Shown here: positions 51,267 through 59,367 of the stretch, one piece after another | Layout: the number at the start of each line of letters is the position of its first letter | Numbering within the stretch: the stretch's first letter is position 1 | Source of the DNA: Brachybacterium sp. P6-10-X1 | GTDB lineage: Bacteria > Actinomycetota > Actinomycetes > Actinomycetales > Dermabacteraceae | Direction of reading: 5' to 3' | Assembly (NCBI RefSeq): GCF_001969445.1 | Contig: NZ_CP017297.1 | Location: forward strand, 1,922,001-1,986,000 | Length of the DNA: 64,000 nt | Program-made: the position numbers and the translations under genes | The notes under the pieces: model-generated | The model's database searches: none | Told to the model about the DNA's origin: nothing | The model's input: only the letters and a program-made list of their open reading frames with translations

Positions 51267-52355
51267 GGGAGCGCGGTCATCCGTGGCCGGGCTCCCGGCG
51301 TCGCGGGCCCCTCGGGGCGCCGACTCGTGCCGGGGGCGAGCCTCAGCGCCGCCGGAGGGTCGGGTCCAGCAGCGAGGGCGGGGCGTCGTTCCCAGCGACT
51401 TCCGACGGAGGTGCATGGACCAGGATTCGGGCGCGGCGTCGGCGGTGAACGCGAGGAGCTCGAGCAACGTCGCACTCCGCGGCGCTGCCCAGTTGCGATC
51501 CTCCGACGTGGACGGCTCCTTCATCAGGCGCGCCAGCGCGAGGTAGAGGTGGTACCAGAGCGCATCGCGCTCGAGAGCGAGGCTCCCGCCCGCCTCATCC
51601 GCCGGCGGCGCAACCCCCTGCGCTGAGCGGTACCCGGACAGCAGGTCGGGCAACTCTCGGATCGGCAGGCCGACGAGATCGCGAGCAGGCGATCCCCATT
51701 CGGCGCAGCCCCAGTCCAACATTGCGGAGACCCGTCCCCCGCGATCGACCATCACGTTCGCGGGGATCACGTCTCGGTGGAGGAGCACCGGATCCGCCTG
51801 CGACGGACCCTCGGGCTGCAGAAGGGCGAACTGTTCCCCGAGCCACTCGTGCTGCGCACTGCCGATCTCTCCCGCGTCCAGGAGTCGGCCGAGCAGCTCC
51901 GAGGGGGAGAACGTGAAGGGTTCGGGGATCGCCCCGATGGGCTCGACCGCGCTGTACCGGATCTGGTGGAGCGACGCCAGGATCTCGCCGAGTGATCCGA
52001 GCGCACATCGGCGCTCCGCCGAACCTGGTGGCTGTTCTGCCAGAGTCGTGCCATGCACCCGCTGCAGGACCATGTACGGCACTCTCACGACGCTCGACGA
52101 CGCGTCGTAGCGGACGAGTTCCGGTGTCGGTACGCCGGCGTCCCGGACCAGAGGGATGACGTCGGCCTCCTTCGCGAGCTGCTCCGCAGCCGCGGGCGTG
52201 CGCGGGATGCGCAGGACCAGCTCGTCGCCGAGGAAGACCGTGACGTTCACCTGGCCCTGGGTGGGCACGGGCACCACGTCCTTCTCCGCCACGCCATAGT
52301 GCGCCGCCACGGCGTGCACGTCGTCGGTGAACGGCTCCGCATCGGTCATCGTCAT
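51264..52355 (-). CDS. Aminoglycoside/macrolide phosphotransferase-like kinase
   Basis: 363 residues from ATG 52355 (GGAGGAG upstream). APH fold: nucleotide-binding lobe with NVTVFLGDELVLRIPR, catalytic loop VLLHRDVIPANVMVD (HxDxxxxN, about residue 205) and metal-binding MLDWGCAEWGSP. Closest in pattern to the phosphotransferases that inactivate aminoglycosides or macrolides, but environmental homologues act on unknown metabolites. The C-terminal ~50 residues are Arg/Pro-rich and may lie outside the fold. The 3' end crosses the SARP gene's -10 element. Confidence 0.82.
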   Translation of the reverse strand: MTMTDAEPFTDDVHAVAAHYGVAEKDVVPVPTQGQVNVTVFLGDELVLRIPRTPAAAEQLAKEADVIPLVRDAGVPTPELVRYDASSSVVRVPYMVLQRVHGTTLAEQPPGSAERRCALGSLGEILASLHQIRYSAVEPIGAIPEPFTFSPSELLGRLLDAGEIGSAQHEWLGEQFALLQPEGPSQADPVLLHRDVIPANVMVDRGGRVSAMLDWGCAEWGSPARDLVGLPIRELPDLLSGYRSAQGVAPPADEAGGSLALERDALWYHLYLALARLMKEPSTSEDRNWAAPRSATLLELLAFTADAAPESWSMHLRRKSLGTTPRPRCWTRPSGGAEARPRHESAPRGARDAGSPATDDRAP

Positions 52356-52413
52356 GGCGTGCGGTCTCCTCCTGCGGTGCTCTGCGGAACTGTCGACGCG
52401 ATCTTGCACCTCG

Positions 52414-52938
52414 CTACTTGTCCCACGCCTCGACGGGCGGAAGACCACGACTCTCGCGCTCGTCATTCAGCAATTCCTGGATGAGAGAACTCTTCGCTGC
52501 GGTGTAGGCGCGCCCATCGGTGGTCCCGGCGATCTCTTCCTTGAGCTGCTGGTACCTGCGGCGGGCATCCTCATCCTGGAGCAGTTTGTCGCGGAAGAGC
52601 CGTTGGTTGCAGTGCGGCCATTGCTCGGCGCTGAAGACATGCAGGATGTGGGTGCGTCGGGCTTCGGCACTGCGCACGTACACGGCGTGGTTCTTCGGGC
52701 CCGTGACGTGCGAGGCGCACCCGAGGCCTTCCAGCGCCTCCCCCATCGCGAAGGGGTCCGCGCCCTCGACAGCCCGTGCCGCCATGTCGATGATCGGCTT
52801 CGCGAGGAGTCCGGGGACTGCCGTGCTCCCGATGTGCTCGATCGCGTCGACCCTCCCACCCAGCACAGCCGAAGCCTCGTCCGCGGCGTGAACGAATGAA
52901 CCCGCCCAAGCCTCATGATGCGGCTGCAGCTCGACCAT
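52414..52938 (-). CDS. GrpB family protein (UPF0157)
   Basis: 174 residues starting MVELQPHHEAWAGSF. AIEHIGSTAVPGLLAKPIIDMAA (about 33-55) is the GrpB nucleotidyltransferase-fold signature, with GS and the Asp of PIID. Function unclear; often fused to or beside dephospho-CoA kinase. I chose ATG 52938 because the longer frame reads through non-homologous sequence antisense to the argS fragment, and TAGTGT lies 7 nt upstream. Confidence 0.88.
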   Translation of the reverse strand: MVELQPHHEAWAGSFVHAADEASAVLGGRVDAIEHIGSTAVPGLLAKPIIDMAARAVEGADPFAMGEALEGLGCASHVTGPKNHAVYVRSAEARRTHILHVFSAEQWPHCNQRLFRDKLLQDEDARRRYQQLKEEIAGTTDGRAYTAAKSSLIQELLNDERESRGLPPVEAWDK

Positions 52939-52945
52939 GGCGGTG

Positions 52946-52951
52946 ACACTA
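52946..52951 (-). promoter_or_regulatory. -10 element (TAGTGT) for the GrpB gene
   Basis: TAGTGT with 7 nt to the ATG at 52938. Confidence 0.5.
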
Positions 52952-53025
52952 CCCGCTCGCCTGGCGGACCTTCCGGAGCGGAATGCTCGCATCGTCGGCT
53001 CCAGGGCGATCCCTGTAGCCGACGT

Positions 53026-53859
53026 GGGTGACTCGCTCGCCGTCTGGCTGCGCACCACGGCCTTCGGCGACGACTCGGCGACGACAAGGATGGTGTCGTC
53101 ATCTAGTCCGACCGCCAGCCCGCCTACATCTCCGGCGACCTTGCGTACTACCTCGACAAGCGCGAACGCGGATTCGACCGCTGCTTGGTGATGCTCGGTG
53201 CAGATCACCACGGTTACGTGCAGCGCCTCATGGCAATGTGCTCGGCTTTCGGCGATGAGCCCGGAATCAACCTCCAGGTCCTCATCGGTCAGATGGTCAA
53301 CCTTGTGCGCGAAGGTCGTCCGGTGCGCATGTCGAAGCGAGCCGGCACCATCGTCACGCTCGAGGATCTCGTCGAGATCGTGGGCGTGGACGCGGCGCGG
53401 TATGCCCTCGTGCGGAGCTCGGCCGACACCAACCTCGACATCGACCTCGACATCCTTGAGAAGCGCTCGAACGAGAATCCGGTCTTCTCTGTCCAGTACG
53501 CCCACGCTCGCACCATCAACGTCGCGCGTAACGCGGCCGACCGGGGCATCACACGCGCGGCGTTCCAGCCTGAGCTGCTCGAGCACGAGACCGAGGCTGC
53601 ACTGCTCGGCGCCCTCCAAGAGTTCCCCCGCATCGTCAGGTTCGCCGCGGAGGTGCGCGAGCCGTACCGCGTCGCCCACTTCCTTGAGGAGCTCGCCGGG
53701 CTGTACCACCGGTGGTATGGCAACTGCCGCGTGACGCCCAAGGGTGATGCGCCGACTGGGCCAGTGCACGACACGCGCCTCTGGCTGAATGATGCCGCGG
53801 GCCAGGTCTTCCGCAACGGCCTCGGCCTGCTCGGAGTCAGCGCGCCCGAGCGCATGTGA
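53026..53859 (+). pseudogene. argS: Decayed arginyl-tRNA synthetase C-terminal fragment
   Basis: From about 53026 the DNA encodes the second half of ArgS: LAVWLRTTAFGDD, then in another frame DDKDGVVI, an amber stop (TAG, 53104-53106), and [20 protein letters not shown] on to [10 protein letters not shown], the KMSKS-like region [14 protein letters not shown] and a complete anticodon-binding end (stop at 53859, after [11 protein letters not shown]). The catalytic N-terminal half (HIGH region) is absent. The frameshift is explained by an 11-bp tandem duplication at 53064-53085. An intact argS must exist elsewhere. Base composition is less G+C-rich than its neighbours, suggesting import or relaxed selection. 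The 3' 675 bp could still be translated from an internal start, but no ribosome binding site is evident. Confidence 0.85.
53064..53085. repeat. 11-bp tandem duplication inside the argS remnant
   Basis: TCGGCGACGAC occurs at 53064-53074 and again at 53075-53085. Removing one copy joins WLRTTAFGDD to KDGVVI in frame, as expected for ArgS. Confidence 0.9.
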
Positions 53860-53920
53860 TGATTCCCCGGCGACAACCGTTTCACGCGCGCCCCGGCGCG
53901 CGGGTGTACTCGGACCTGAG

Positions 53921-53993
53921 TGGGCCCGGAGGGGATCGAACCCTCGACCCGCGGATTAAAAGTCCGATGCTCTGCCAACTGAGCTACAGGCCC
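53921..53993 (-). tRNA. tRNA-Lys (anticodon TTT)
   Basis: 73-nt cloverleaf on the minus strand: acceptor GGGCCTG/CGGGCCC (one T-G pair), anticodon loop CTTTTAA, T arm GAGGG-TTCGATC-CCCTC, discriminator A at 53921. CCA is not encoded. Its 3' end faces the argS remnant. Confidence 0.97.
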
Positions 53994-54159
53994 TGACCCG
54001 CTTTGCGGGCCCGTCCATCGTAGCGGCGCGGGAGCGACATGGACGACGCCGGGGAGGTGGGTGTGAGCCGCCTCCCCGGCGCCGACGATCATGCGGTGGA
54101 TCGCGGAGCACCGCACGAGCGGCAGCTCGCGCGCACGCACGGGAACCCGCGGCCCGCAC

Positions 54160-55671
54160 TCAGCTCTGCGAGCTCGCCAGCTCCCGCGCGCGCTGGTAGT
54201 CGGCCACGTCCTCGTCCTCCCAGACCTCGACGTTCTTGATCTCGGGCAGGTCCGAGGCCAGGAAGATCGGGTCGAGGCCCTGAGCGCGCTGGGCGTTGTA
54301 GTGGCGCAGCAGCTTCACGGCGGTGGGGGTGAGGATCGCGATCACCACCAGGTTCACCAGGGCGATGAACACCATGGAGACCCCGGCGATGGTCCACGCC
54401 AGGTCGACTGCGATCGCGGAGCCGATGAACACCAGCGCCACCACGGCGGCTCCGAAAGCGATGTGCCAACCGCGCTTGGAGGTCAGGAAGTGCATGTTCG
54501 CCTCGCCGTAGGAGAAGTTCCCCAGCACCGAGGTGAAGGCGAGCAGGAACATGATCACCGCGAGCAGGATCGCGGCCCAGGCACCGAGGTTGCTCGACAG
54601 CGACTCCTGCACCATCACCAGCCCCTCACCGCCGGCCGAGACGTCGGGGAAAGCGACCAGCACGATGAACGCGGTGATGGAGCAGATCAGGATCGTGTCG
54701 AAGTAGACGCCGAGGGTCTGGACCAGGCCCTGCTTGACCGGGTGGCTCACCGAGGCGGTCGCGGCGACGTTCGGGACCGAGCCCATGCCGGCCTCGTTCG
54801 AGAGCATGCCGCGCTGGACGCCGTTGACGATGGCGGCGCCGATGCCGCCGCCGATGGCGGCCTGCGGGTTGAAGGCCCCCTCGACGATCTGGGTGATCAC
54901 GCGCGGCAGCTCACCGACGTTCATGCCGACGATGAGGATGCCGATGATCAGATAGATGACCGCCATGATCGGGACCATGTTCTGCGCGACGGTCGCCACG
55001 CGGCGCATGCCGCCGAAGACGATCCCGGCGGTGAGGGCGGCCAGCAGCACGCCCAGGACGACGGGCAGCCAGGGCATCGCGGCCGGGTCGGTGTAGATGG
55101 CGACGGCGCCGGTGACCGCGTCGACGATGGTGTTGGCCTGCAGCGAGGTGAAGGCGAAGGCGAAGCAGAAGATGAACAGGATCGCGAAGAACACCCCGAA
55201 TCCGCGGCTGCCCAGCCCGCGCTGGATGTAGAAGGCCGGTCCACCTTTGTAGGTGTCGGCGGCCCGAGTCTTCCACAGCTGGGCGAGGGTGGACTCGATG
55301 AAGCTGGCCGCGCCGGTGAGCAGGCACATGACCCACATCCACAGCACTGCGCCCGGGCCGCCCAGGAAGATGGCCCCGGCCACGCCGGAGACGTTCCCGG
55401 TGCCCACACGCGCTGCGGCGGAGATGGAGAAGGCCTGGAAGGCGCTGAGGGACTTGGTGCGCTCGCCGCGCCCGTGTCCCTTTCCGGCCTGCTCGCGCTG
55501 GGCCTTCTGCGTGATCGCCCCGAACATCGCCGGGATCATGCGGATCTGGACCGCACCGCTGCGGATCGTGAAGTAGAGGCCGAGCACGATGACCACGGGC
55601 ATCCCTGCCCAGGTCCACAGCCAGCCCTCGGCATTGCCGAGGAACTCGTTCAGGGTCTCGAGGGGGTTCAT
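54160..55671 (-). CDS. Alanine/glycine:cation symporter (AGCS family)
   Basis: 503 residues from ATG 55671, about eleven helices. Family hallmarks: ISAAARVGTGNVSGVAGAIFLGGPGAVLWMW (about 85-115), DTYKGGPAFYIQRGLG, and RGMLSNEAGMGSVPNVAATA (about 265-284). Imports alanine or glycine with Na+. Divergent from ectABC; an osmotic link is possible but not shown by the sequence. Confidence 0.93.
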   Translation of the reverse strand: MNPLETLNEFLGNAEGWLWTWAGMPVVIVLGLYFTIRSGAVQIRMIPAMFGAITQKAQREQAGKGHGRGERTKSLSAFQAFSISAAARVGTGNVSGVAGAIFLGGPGAVLWMWVMCLLTGAASFIESTLAQLWKTRAADTYKGGPAFYIQRGLGSRGFGVFFAILFIFCFAFAFTSLQANTIVDAVTGAVAIYTDPAAMPWLPVVLGVLLAALTAGIVFGGMRRVATVAQNMVPIMAVIYLIIGILIVGMNVGELPRVITQIVEGAFNPQAAIGGGIGAAIVNGVQRGMLSNEAGMGSVPNVAATASVSHPVKQGLVQTLGVYFDTILICSITAFIVLVAFPDVSAGGEGLVMVQESLSSNLGAWAAILLAVIMFLLAFTSVLGNFSYGEANMHFLTSKRGWHIAFGAAVVALVFIGSAIAVDLAWTIAGVSMVFIALVNLVVIAILTPTAVKLLRHYNAQRAQGLDPIFLASDLPEIKNVEVWEDEDVADYQRARELASSQS

Positions 55672-55678
55672 GACCCCG

Positions 55679-55684
55679 ACGGTA
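55679..55684 (-). promoter_or_regulatory. -10 element (TACCGT) for the AGCS gene
   Basis: TACCGT with 7 nt to ATG 55671. Confidence 0.45.
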
Positions 55685-55885
55685 CCGAGCCGGGCGCCGG
55701 GCGGTCCGCCGATTCCACCATCTCGATCCCGTCTCGCCCGCCGACGACGCCGTTGTCTCTCGCGCGCGCGAGGATCGTGCCGCGCCACACAAGGGAGTGA
55801 CACATGCCACACCGGAGAGTCGCAGCTCTCGTCATGACCCCTCGGGTTCCCGACGAAACCCCAGCTCAGCACGTATAGGCGGGGG

Positions 55886-55901
55886 TTGTCCGACAATCCG
55901 G
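55886..55901. promoter_or_regulatory. TTGTCCGACAATCCGG motif, shared with the betaine ABC operon
   Basis: Contains the perfect inverted repeat TTGTC-C-GACAA. It matches 17398-17413 at 14 of 16 positions and lies about 112 bp before the ectA start. Candidate site for a common osmotic regulator. Confidence 0.55.
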
Positions 55902-55995
55902 CTGTCAGACCTGCTGGGATCACGTTTGCGTCACGACACTCCGAGGATCCCCGTCCGCCCCGAGGCCGGGGGTCCACATTCGTCGCCACTGTCGA

Positions 55996-56001
55996 TAGCG
56001 T
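55996..56001 (+). promoter_or_regulatory. Candidate -10 (TAGCGT) for ectABC
   Basis: TAGCGT 11 nt before the ATG; transcription would begin about 5 nt upstream of the ATG. The -35 region is weak (TCCACA), compatible with an activated or alternative-sigma promoter. Confidence 0.4.
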
Positions 56002-56012
56002 GGGGAACCGTT

Positions 56013-56564
56013 ATGGGCCAGCTGACAACCAGTTCCGACCACCACTCCTCGACCCGAGACATCACAGGGACCCCGGTCCCCGGCTTCGAGATCACCTCCC
56101 CCACCCGCCACCAGGGCGCCGACATGTGGCGCGTGGCCCGGGACAGCGGGACGCTGGACCTGAACACCTCCTACGCCTACCTCCTGATGGCGCGGGACTT
56201 CGCGGAGACCTCCCGCGTCGCAGTCCAGGACGGCGCCGTCGTCGGCTTCGTGCTCGGCTACCGTCGCCCGCTCGATCCCCAGTGCCTGTTCATCTGGCAG
56301 ATCGCCGTCGACTCCTCGATGCGCGGCCGCAGGGTCGCCGCCCAGATGCTCGACGCGCTGGTCTCCGACCTGGCCGAGGTACGCACCCTGGAGACCACCA
56401 TCACCGCGGACAATGCCGCCTCCCAGCGCCTGTTCGCCTCCTTCGCCGAGCGCCACGGCGCCGCCCACCGCATCGAGCCGCTCTTCGAGGAGGCCGACTT
56501 CCCGGACCCCGGGCACGGCGCCGAGCTGCTGCACCTGATCGGGGAGCTGACCTCCGGCTCCTGA
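56013..56564 (+). CDS. ectA: L-2,4-diaminobutyrate N-acetyltransferase
   Basis: 183 residues from ATG 56013, the usual EctA length. GNAT fold: SPTRHQGADMWRVARDSGTLDLNTSYAYLL near the start and an acetyl-CoA region QIAVDSSMRGRRVAAQMLDAL (about 96-116). TITADNAASQRLFASFAERHG is the EctA-type C-terminal helix. It acetylates diaminobutyrate in ectoine synthesis. The frame extends 72 codons upstream, but that stretch is promoter DNA. Confidence 0.95.
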   Translation: MGQLTTSSDHHSSTRDITGTPVPGFEITSPTRHQGADMWRVARDSGTLDLNTSYAYLLMARDFAETSRVAVQDGAVVGFVLGYRRPLDPQCLFIWQIAVDSSMRGRRVAAQMLDALVSDLAEVRTLETTITADNAASQRLFASFAERHGAAHRIEPLFEEADFPDPGHGAELLHLIGELTSGS

Positions 56565-56649
56565 GCGCCACCGAGCACGACCCGTCCCGACGGGCGCTCC
56601 CGCGCGCCCCAAGACCGCCAGACCACCCTCAACCCTCTAGGGAGAGAAC

Positions 56650-57927
56650 ATGACCACCACCGCTGATCACAGCAGCACCACGACCGCCTACGAGTCCGAG
56701 GTCCGCAGCTACTCCCGCGGCTGGCCCGTCACCTTCACCCACGCCAAGGGCAGCACACTGACCGCCGAGGACGGCCGGGAGTACACCGACTTCTTCGCCG
56801 GCGCCGGCACCCTGAACTACGGGCACAACCACCCCGAGCTGAAGAAGATCGTCATCGACCACTTCCTCGAGGACCGTGTGGTGCACGGCCTGGACATGTT
56901 CACCGACGTGCGCAGCCAGTTCCTGCAGTCCTTCAACGACCTCATCCTCGAGCCTCGCGATCTCGACTACAAGGTCGCGTTCCCCGGCCCGGGCGGCACC
57001 AACGCCGTCGAGGCCGCCCTGAAACTGGCCCGCAAGGTCACCGGGCGCGAGTCCGTCGTGAGCTTCACCAACGGCTTCCACGGCATGACCCTCGGCGCCC
57101 TGTCCGTCACCGGCAACTCGATGAAGCGCGGCGGCGCCGGCATCCCCCTGGTGCACTCCACCCCGATGCCGTTCGACGACTACTTCGGCCAGATCGTGCC
57201 GGACTTCATGTACCTCGAGCGTCTGCTCACCGACGGGGGCAGCGGCCTGAACAAGCCCGCCGCCGTGATCGTCGAGACCGTCCAGGGCGAGGGCGGCATC
57301 AACGCCGCACGCGCCGAGTGGCTGCGCGGCCTCGCCGAGCTCTGCAAGACGCACGACATCCTGCTGATCGTGGACGACATCCAGATGGGCTGCGGCCGCA
57401 CCGGCGGCTTCTTCAGCTTCGAGGAGGCCGGCATCGAGCCGGACATGGTCACCCTGTCGAAGTCCATCAGCGGCTACGGCATGCCGCTCGCGCTGACCCT
57501 GATCAAGCCCGAGCTGGACATCTGGGAGCCGGGCGAGCACAACGGAACCTTCCGCGGCTTCGCCCCGGCCTTCGCCTCCGGCACCAAGGCCTTCGAGCTG
57601 TTCTGGAGCGACGACGAGCTGGAGAAGTCCACGATCTCCAAGGGCGCCTACGTCGAGAGCCGCTTCAACCAGATCGCCGCCCGACACGCCGACCAGCACG
57701 AGCTGATCGTCAAGGGCCGCGGCCTCGCCCGCGGGCTCGGGCTGCCCAACGGTGACCTGGCCGGCAAGGTCACCACTCAGGCCTTCGAGGAGGGCCTGCT
57801 CGTGGAGACCTCCGGCCCGGACGACGAGGTCGTCAAGCTGCTGCCGGCACTGACCATCCCCGATGACCAGCTGCGCGATGGCCTGGATATCATCGAGAAG
57901 GCCGTCGACGAGGCGCTGACCGCCTGA
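56650..57927 (+). CDS. ectB: Diaminobutyrate-2-oxoglutarate transaminase
   Basis: 425 residues; GGGAGAG lies 5 nt before the ATG. Class III PLP aminotransferase: DFFAGAGTLNYGHNHPELK, GPGGTNAVEAALKLARK (phosphate-binding), IVDDIQMGCGRTGGFFSFEEAG, and the Schiff-base Lys in MVTLSKSISGYGMPLAL (about residue 270). It makes L-2,4-diaminobutyrate from aspartate semialdehyde. Second gene of ectABC. Confidence 0.97.
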   Translation: MTTTADHSSTTTAYESEVRSYSRGWPVTFTHAKGSTLTAEDGREYTDFFAGAGTLNYGHNHPELKKIVIDHFLEDRVVHGLDMFTDVRSQFLQSFNDLILEPRDLDYKVAFPGPGGTNAVEAALKLARKVTGRESVVSFTNGFHGMTLGALSVTGNSMKRGGAGIPLVHSTPMPFDDYFGQIVPDFMYLERLLTDGGSGLNKPAAVIVETVQGEGGINAARAEWLRGLAELCKTHDILLIVDDIQMGCGRTGGFFSFEEAGIEPDMVTLSKSISGYGMPLALTLIKPELDIWEPGEHNGTFRGFAPAFASGTKAFELFWSDDELEKSTISKGAYVESRFNQIAARHADQHELIVKGRGLARGLGLPNGDLAGKVTTQAFEEGLLVETSGPDDEVVKLLPALTIPDDQLRDGLDIIEKAVDEALTA

Positions 57928-57946
57928 GTCACCCACTCCCCGTCGG

Positions 57947-57969
57947 CCCGCCCCCGTCCGTGGGGCGGG
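57947..57969 (+). terminator. Intercistronic hairpin between ectB and ectC
   Basis: CCCGCCCC/GGGGCGGG, 8-bp GC stem with a 7-nt loop, 20 bp after the ectB stop. May cause partial termination or stabilise the ectAB mRNA. Confidence 0.5.
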
Positions 57970-57978
57970 TCGACGCTG

Positions 57979-57994
57979 CTGAGCGCCTGCTCAG
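57979..57994 (+). other. Second intercistronic stem-loop, ectB-ectC
   Basis: CTGAGC-GCCT-GCTCAG, perfect 6-bp stem. Confidence 0.4.
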
Positions 57995-58013
57995 GACCTG
58001 AAGACCTGTTGAT

Positions 58014-58040
58014 CCACGAAAACCACGAAAACCACGAAAG
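58014..58040. repeat. Three 9-bp direct repeats before ectC
   Basis: CCACGAAAA twice and CCACGAAAG once, back to back at 58014-58040. The last unit supplies the AAAGAGG ribosome binding region of ectC. A-rich and unusual for this genome. Confidence 0.85.
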
Positions 58041-58050
58041 AGGTACCCCC

Positions 58051-58443
58051 ATGCTCGTTCGCACCCTCGACGAGGTCACCGACACCGACGCCGACATCCA
58101 GTCGGAGAACTGGCGCTCCAAGCGCATCATCCTGGCCAAGGAGGGCGTCGGCTTCTCGGTCCACGAGACCACGCTGTACGCCGGGACCGAGAGCTACTTC
58201 TGGTACGCCAACCACATCGAGGCCGTGTTCATCACGCAGGGCGAGGGCACCATCGAGGACCTGGCCACCGGTGAGATCCACGAGCTGGCCCCCGGCAGCC
58301 TCTACCTGCTCAACGACCACGACAAGCACATCGTGCGTCCCCGCACCGAGATCAAGTGCGTGTGCGTGTTCAACCCGCCGGTGACCGGCCGTGAGGTCCA
58401 CGACGAGAACGGCGTGTACCCGCTGGTGACCGAGAACGCCTGA
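58051..58443 (+). CDS. ectC: L-ectoine synthase
   Basis: 130 residues. Cupin-fold Ect[21 protein letters not shown] start, [40 protein letters not shown], and [19 protein letters not shown] containing the residues that bind metal and substrate. It cyclises N-gamma-acetyl-diaminobutyrate to ectoine. Last gene of the operon; no ectD hydroxylase follows. Confidence 0.97.
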   Translation: MLVRTLDEVTDTDADIQSENWRSKRIILAKEGVGFSVHETTLYAGTESYFWYANHIEAVFITQGEGTIEDLATGEIHELAPGSLYLLNDHDKHIVRPRTEIKCVCVFNPPVTGREVHDENGVYPLVTENA

Positions 58444-58480
58444 GCCGTCCCCGTGACGCCGCCGTGCGGCGGCTGACGCG

Positions 58481-58531
58481 CGAAGGAGGGGCCCACCCGG
58501 AGCATCACGCTCCCGGTGGGCCCCTCCTTCG
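58481..58531. terminator. Strong terminator after ectC
   Basis: 17-bp perfect outer stem (58481-58497 with 58515-58531) plus an inner GGAGC/GCTCC stem with loop ATCAC. The outer arm ends CTCCTTCG. Lies between convergent genes and should act both ways. Confidence 0.9.
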
Positions 58532-58588
58532 TGCTGTCGTCCGCCCGGCCCGCGGGCCTGGTGGCCCGTCGCCGGGCCGGCCCCCGGG

Positions 58589-58640
58589 CCTCGGGCCCGT
58601 CCCTCAGACCTCGGGCCCGTCCCGCGGACCTCGGGTCCCT
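58589..58640. repeat. 20-bp tandem repeat, about 2.5 copies
   Basis: Units CCTCGGGCCCGTCCC plus 5 variable bases at 58589, 58609 and (partial) 58629, just downstream of the next gene's stop. Confidence 0.75.
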
Positions 58641-58647
58641 GCAGGCC

Positions 58648-59244
58648 TTAGGCACGGGCGGCGCGCCTGCGCATGATCAGCAGGATCACGCCGATCGCCA
58701 GCAGCACGAAGCCGACGAAGCCGCCCCCGACGCCGAGCAGCACCCCGCCGACCGCGCCGAAGATCCCGCCGATCGAGACGGGCGGGCCGACGGCGACCGG
58801 GGTCCCTCCGCAGTCGATCTCGAACTCCCCGGACTCCTTGACCTCAGCGATGTCGAAGGACTCCCACTGGGTGCCGTCGATCGTCGTGGAGCTCGTGCGG
58901 TTCGGGCCGTCGCTGAGAGCGCCGTCCGAGGGGCCGACGACCTGGCAGCTCGGCATGGGCGTCCCGGCCTTCGCATAGAACTGCAGCAGATCGCCCTCCT
59001 CGGCCGTGACCGTGCCCGAGCCGCTGTCGAGCACCTCGATGTCGCTGATCCCGCCGGCGGCGCTGCTGATGCCGATCACCGTGATCACGATGCCCGCGAT
59101 GACGCTCACCGCCAGGATCACGCCGCCGAGGACGATCAGGATCACGGGCGCCTTGCCGGTCTTCTTCGGCGTCGGAACGGGGCCGGATCCGGCTGGTCCG
59201 TACGGGCTCGCGCCCGGTTGTGGTGCGGGGTTCGGGACGGTCAC
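58648..59244 (-). CDS. Two-helix membrane protein with extracellular domain, unknown function
   Basis: 198 residues from GTG 59244, chosen because AGGAGG lies 5 nt upstream; longer frames reach 59343 without such a site. A Pro/Gly-rich cytoplasmic N-terminus, a membrane helix (about 32-57), a ~90-residue outer domain with two Cys (PSCQVV and EIDCGG, possible disulfide), then a Gly-rich second helix ending in RRRAARA. The architecture resembles actinobacterial small envelope proteins. No family recognised. Confidence 0.75.
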   Translation of the reverse strand: MTVPNPAPQPGASPYGPAGSGPVPTPKKTGKAPVILIVLGGVILAVSVIAGIVITVIGISSAAGGISDIEVLDSGSGTVTAEEGDLLQFYAKAGTPMPSCQVVGPSDGALSDGPNRTSSTTIDGTQWESFDIAEVKESGEFEIDCGGTPVAVGPPVSIGGIFGAVGGVLLGVGGGFVGFVLLAIGVILLIMRRRAARA

Positions 59245-59355
59245 GGGGTCCTCCTGGGCGTTCGGCATGGGCACGGGGACAGACGCGGGCCCGGGGTCCG
59301 GCAGGGGCCGCGGAGCGGGCACGGTCAGCGTAGCGCCCCTCACACGGCCCCCGCC

Positions 59356-59361
59356 TAGACT
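59356..59361 (+). promoter_or_regulatory. -10 element (TAGACT) for the yigZ-like gene
   Basis: TAGACT, 6 nt, ATG at 59368. Confidence 0.6.
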
Positions 59362-59367
59362 CGTGCC

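Larger units (their letters stand above)
55672..56012. other. 341-bp divergent region between the AGCS gene and ectA
   Basis: Contains the AGCS -10, the shared osmotic motif at 55886-55901 and the presumed ectA -10. An alternating GC stretch (CTCGCGCGCGCGAG) lies near 55757-55770. No gene seen. Confidence 0.6.

Noticed and set aside
48507-51626. 1039-residue plus-strand ORF
   Set aside because: Shadow antisense to the SARP-like gene, whose domain order is clear on the minus strand.
53289-54159. Minus-strand ORFs containing VAQLAEHRTFNPRVEGSIPS and CSSVGRASDF
   Set aside because: Classic artefacts of translating the tRNA-Lys strand; they also run antisense to the argS remnant.
58444-58647. 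Hydroxyectoine gene ectD after ectC
   Set aside because: A strong terminator and a convergent unrelated gene follow; no dioxygenase frame is present.
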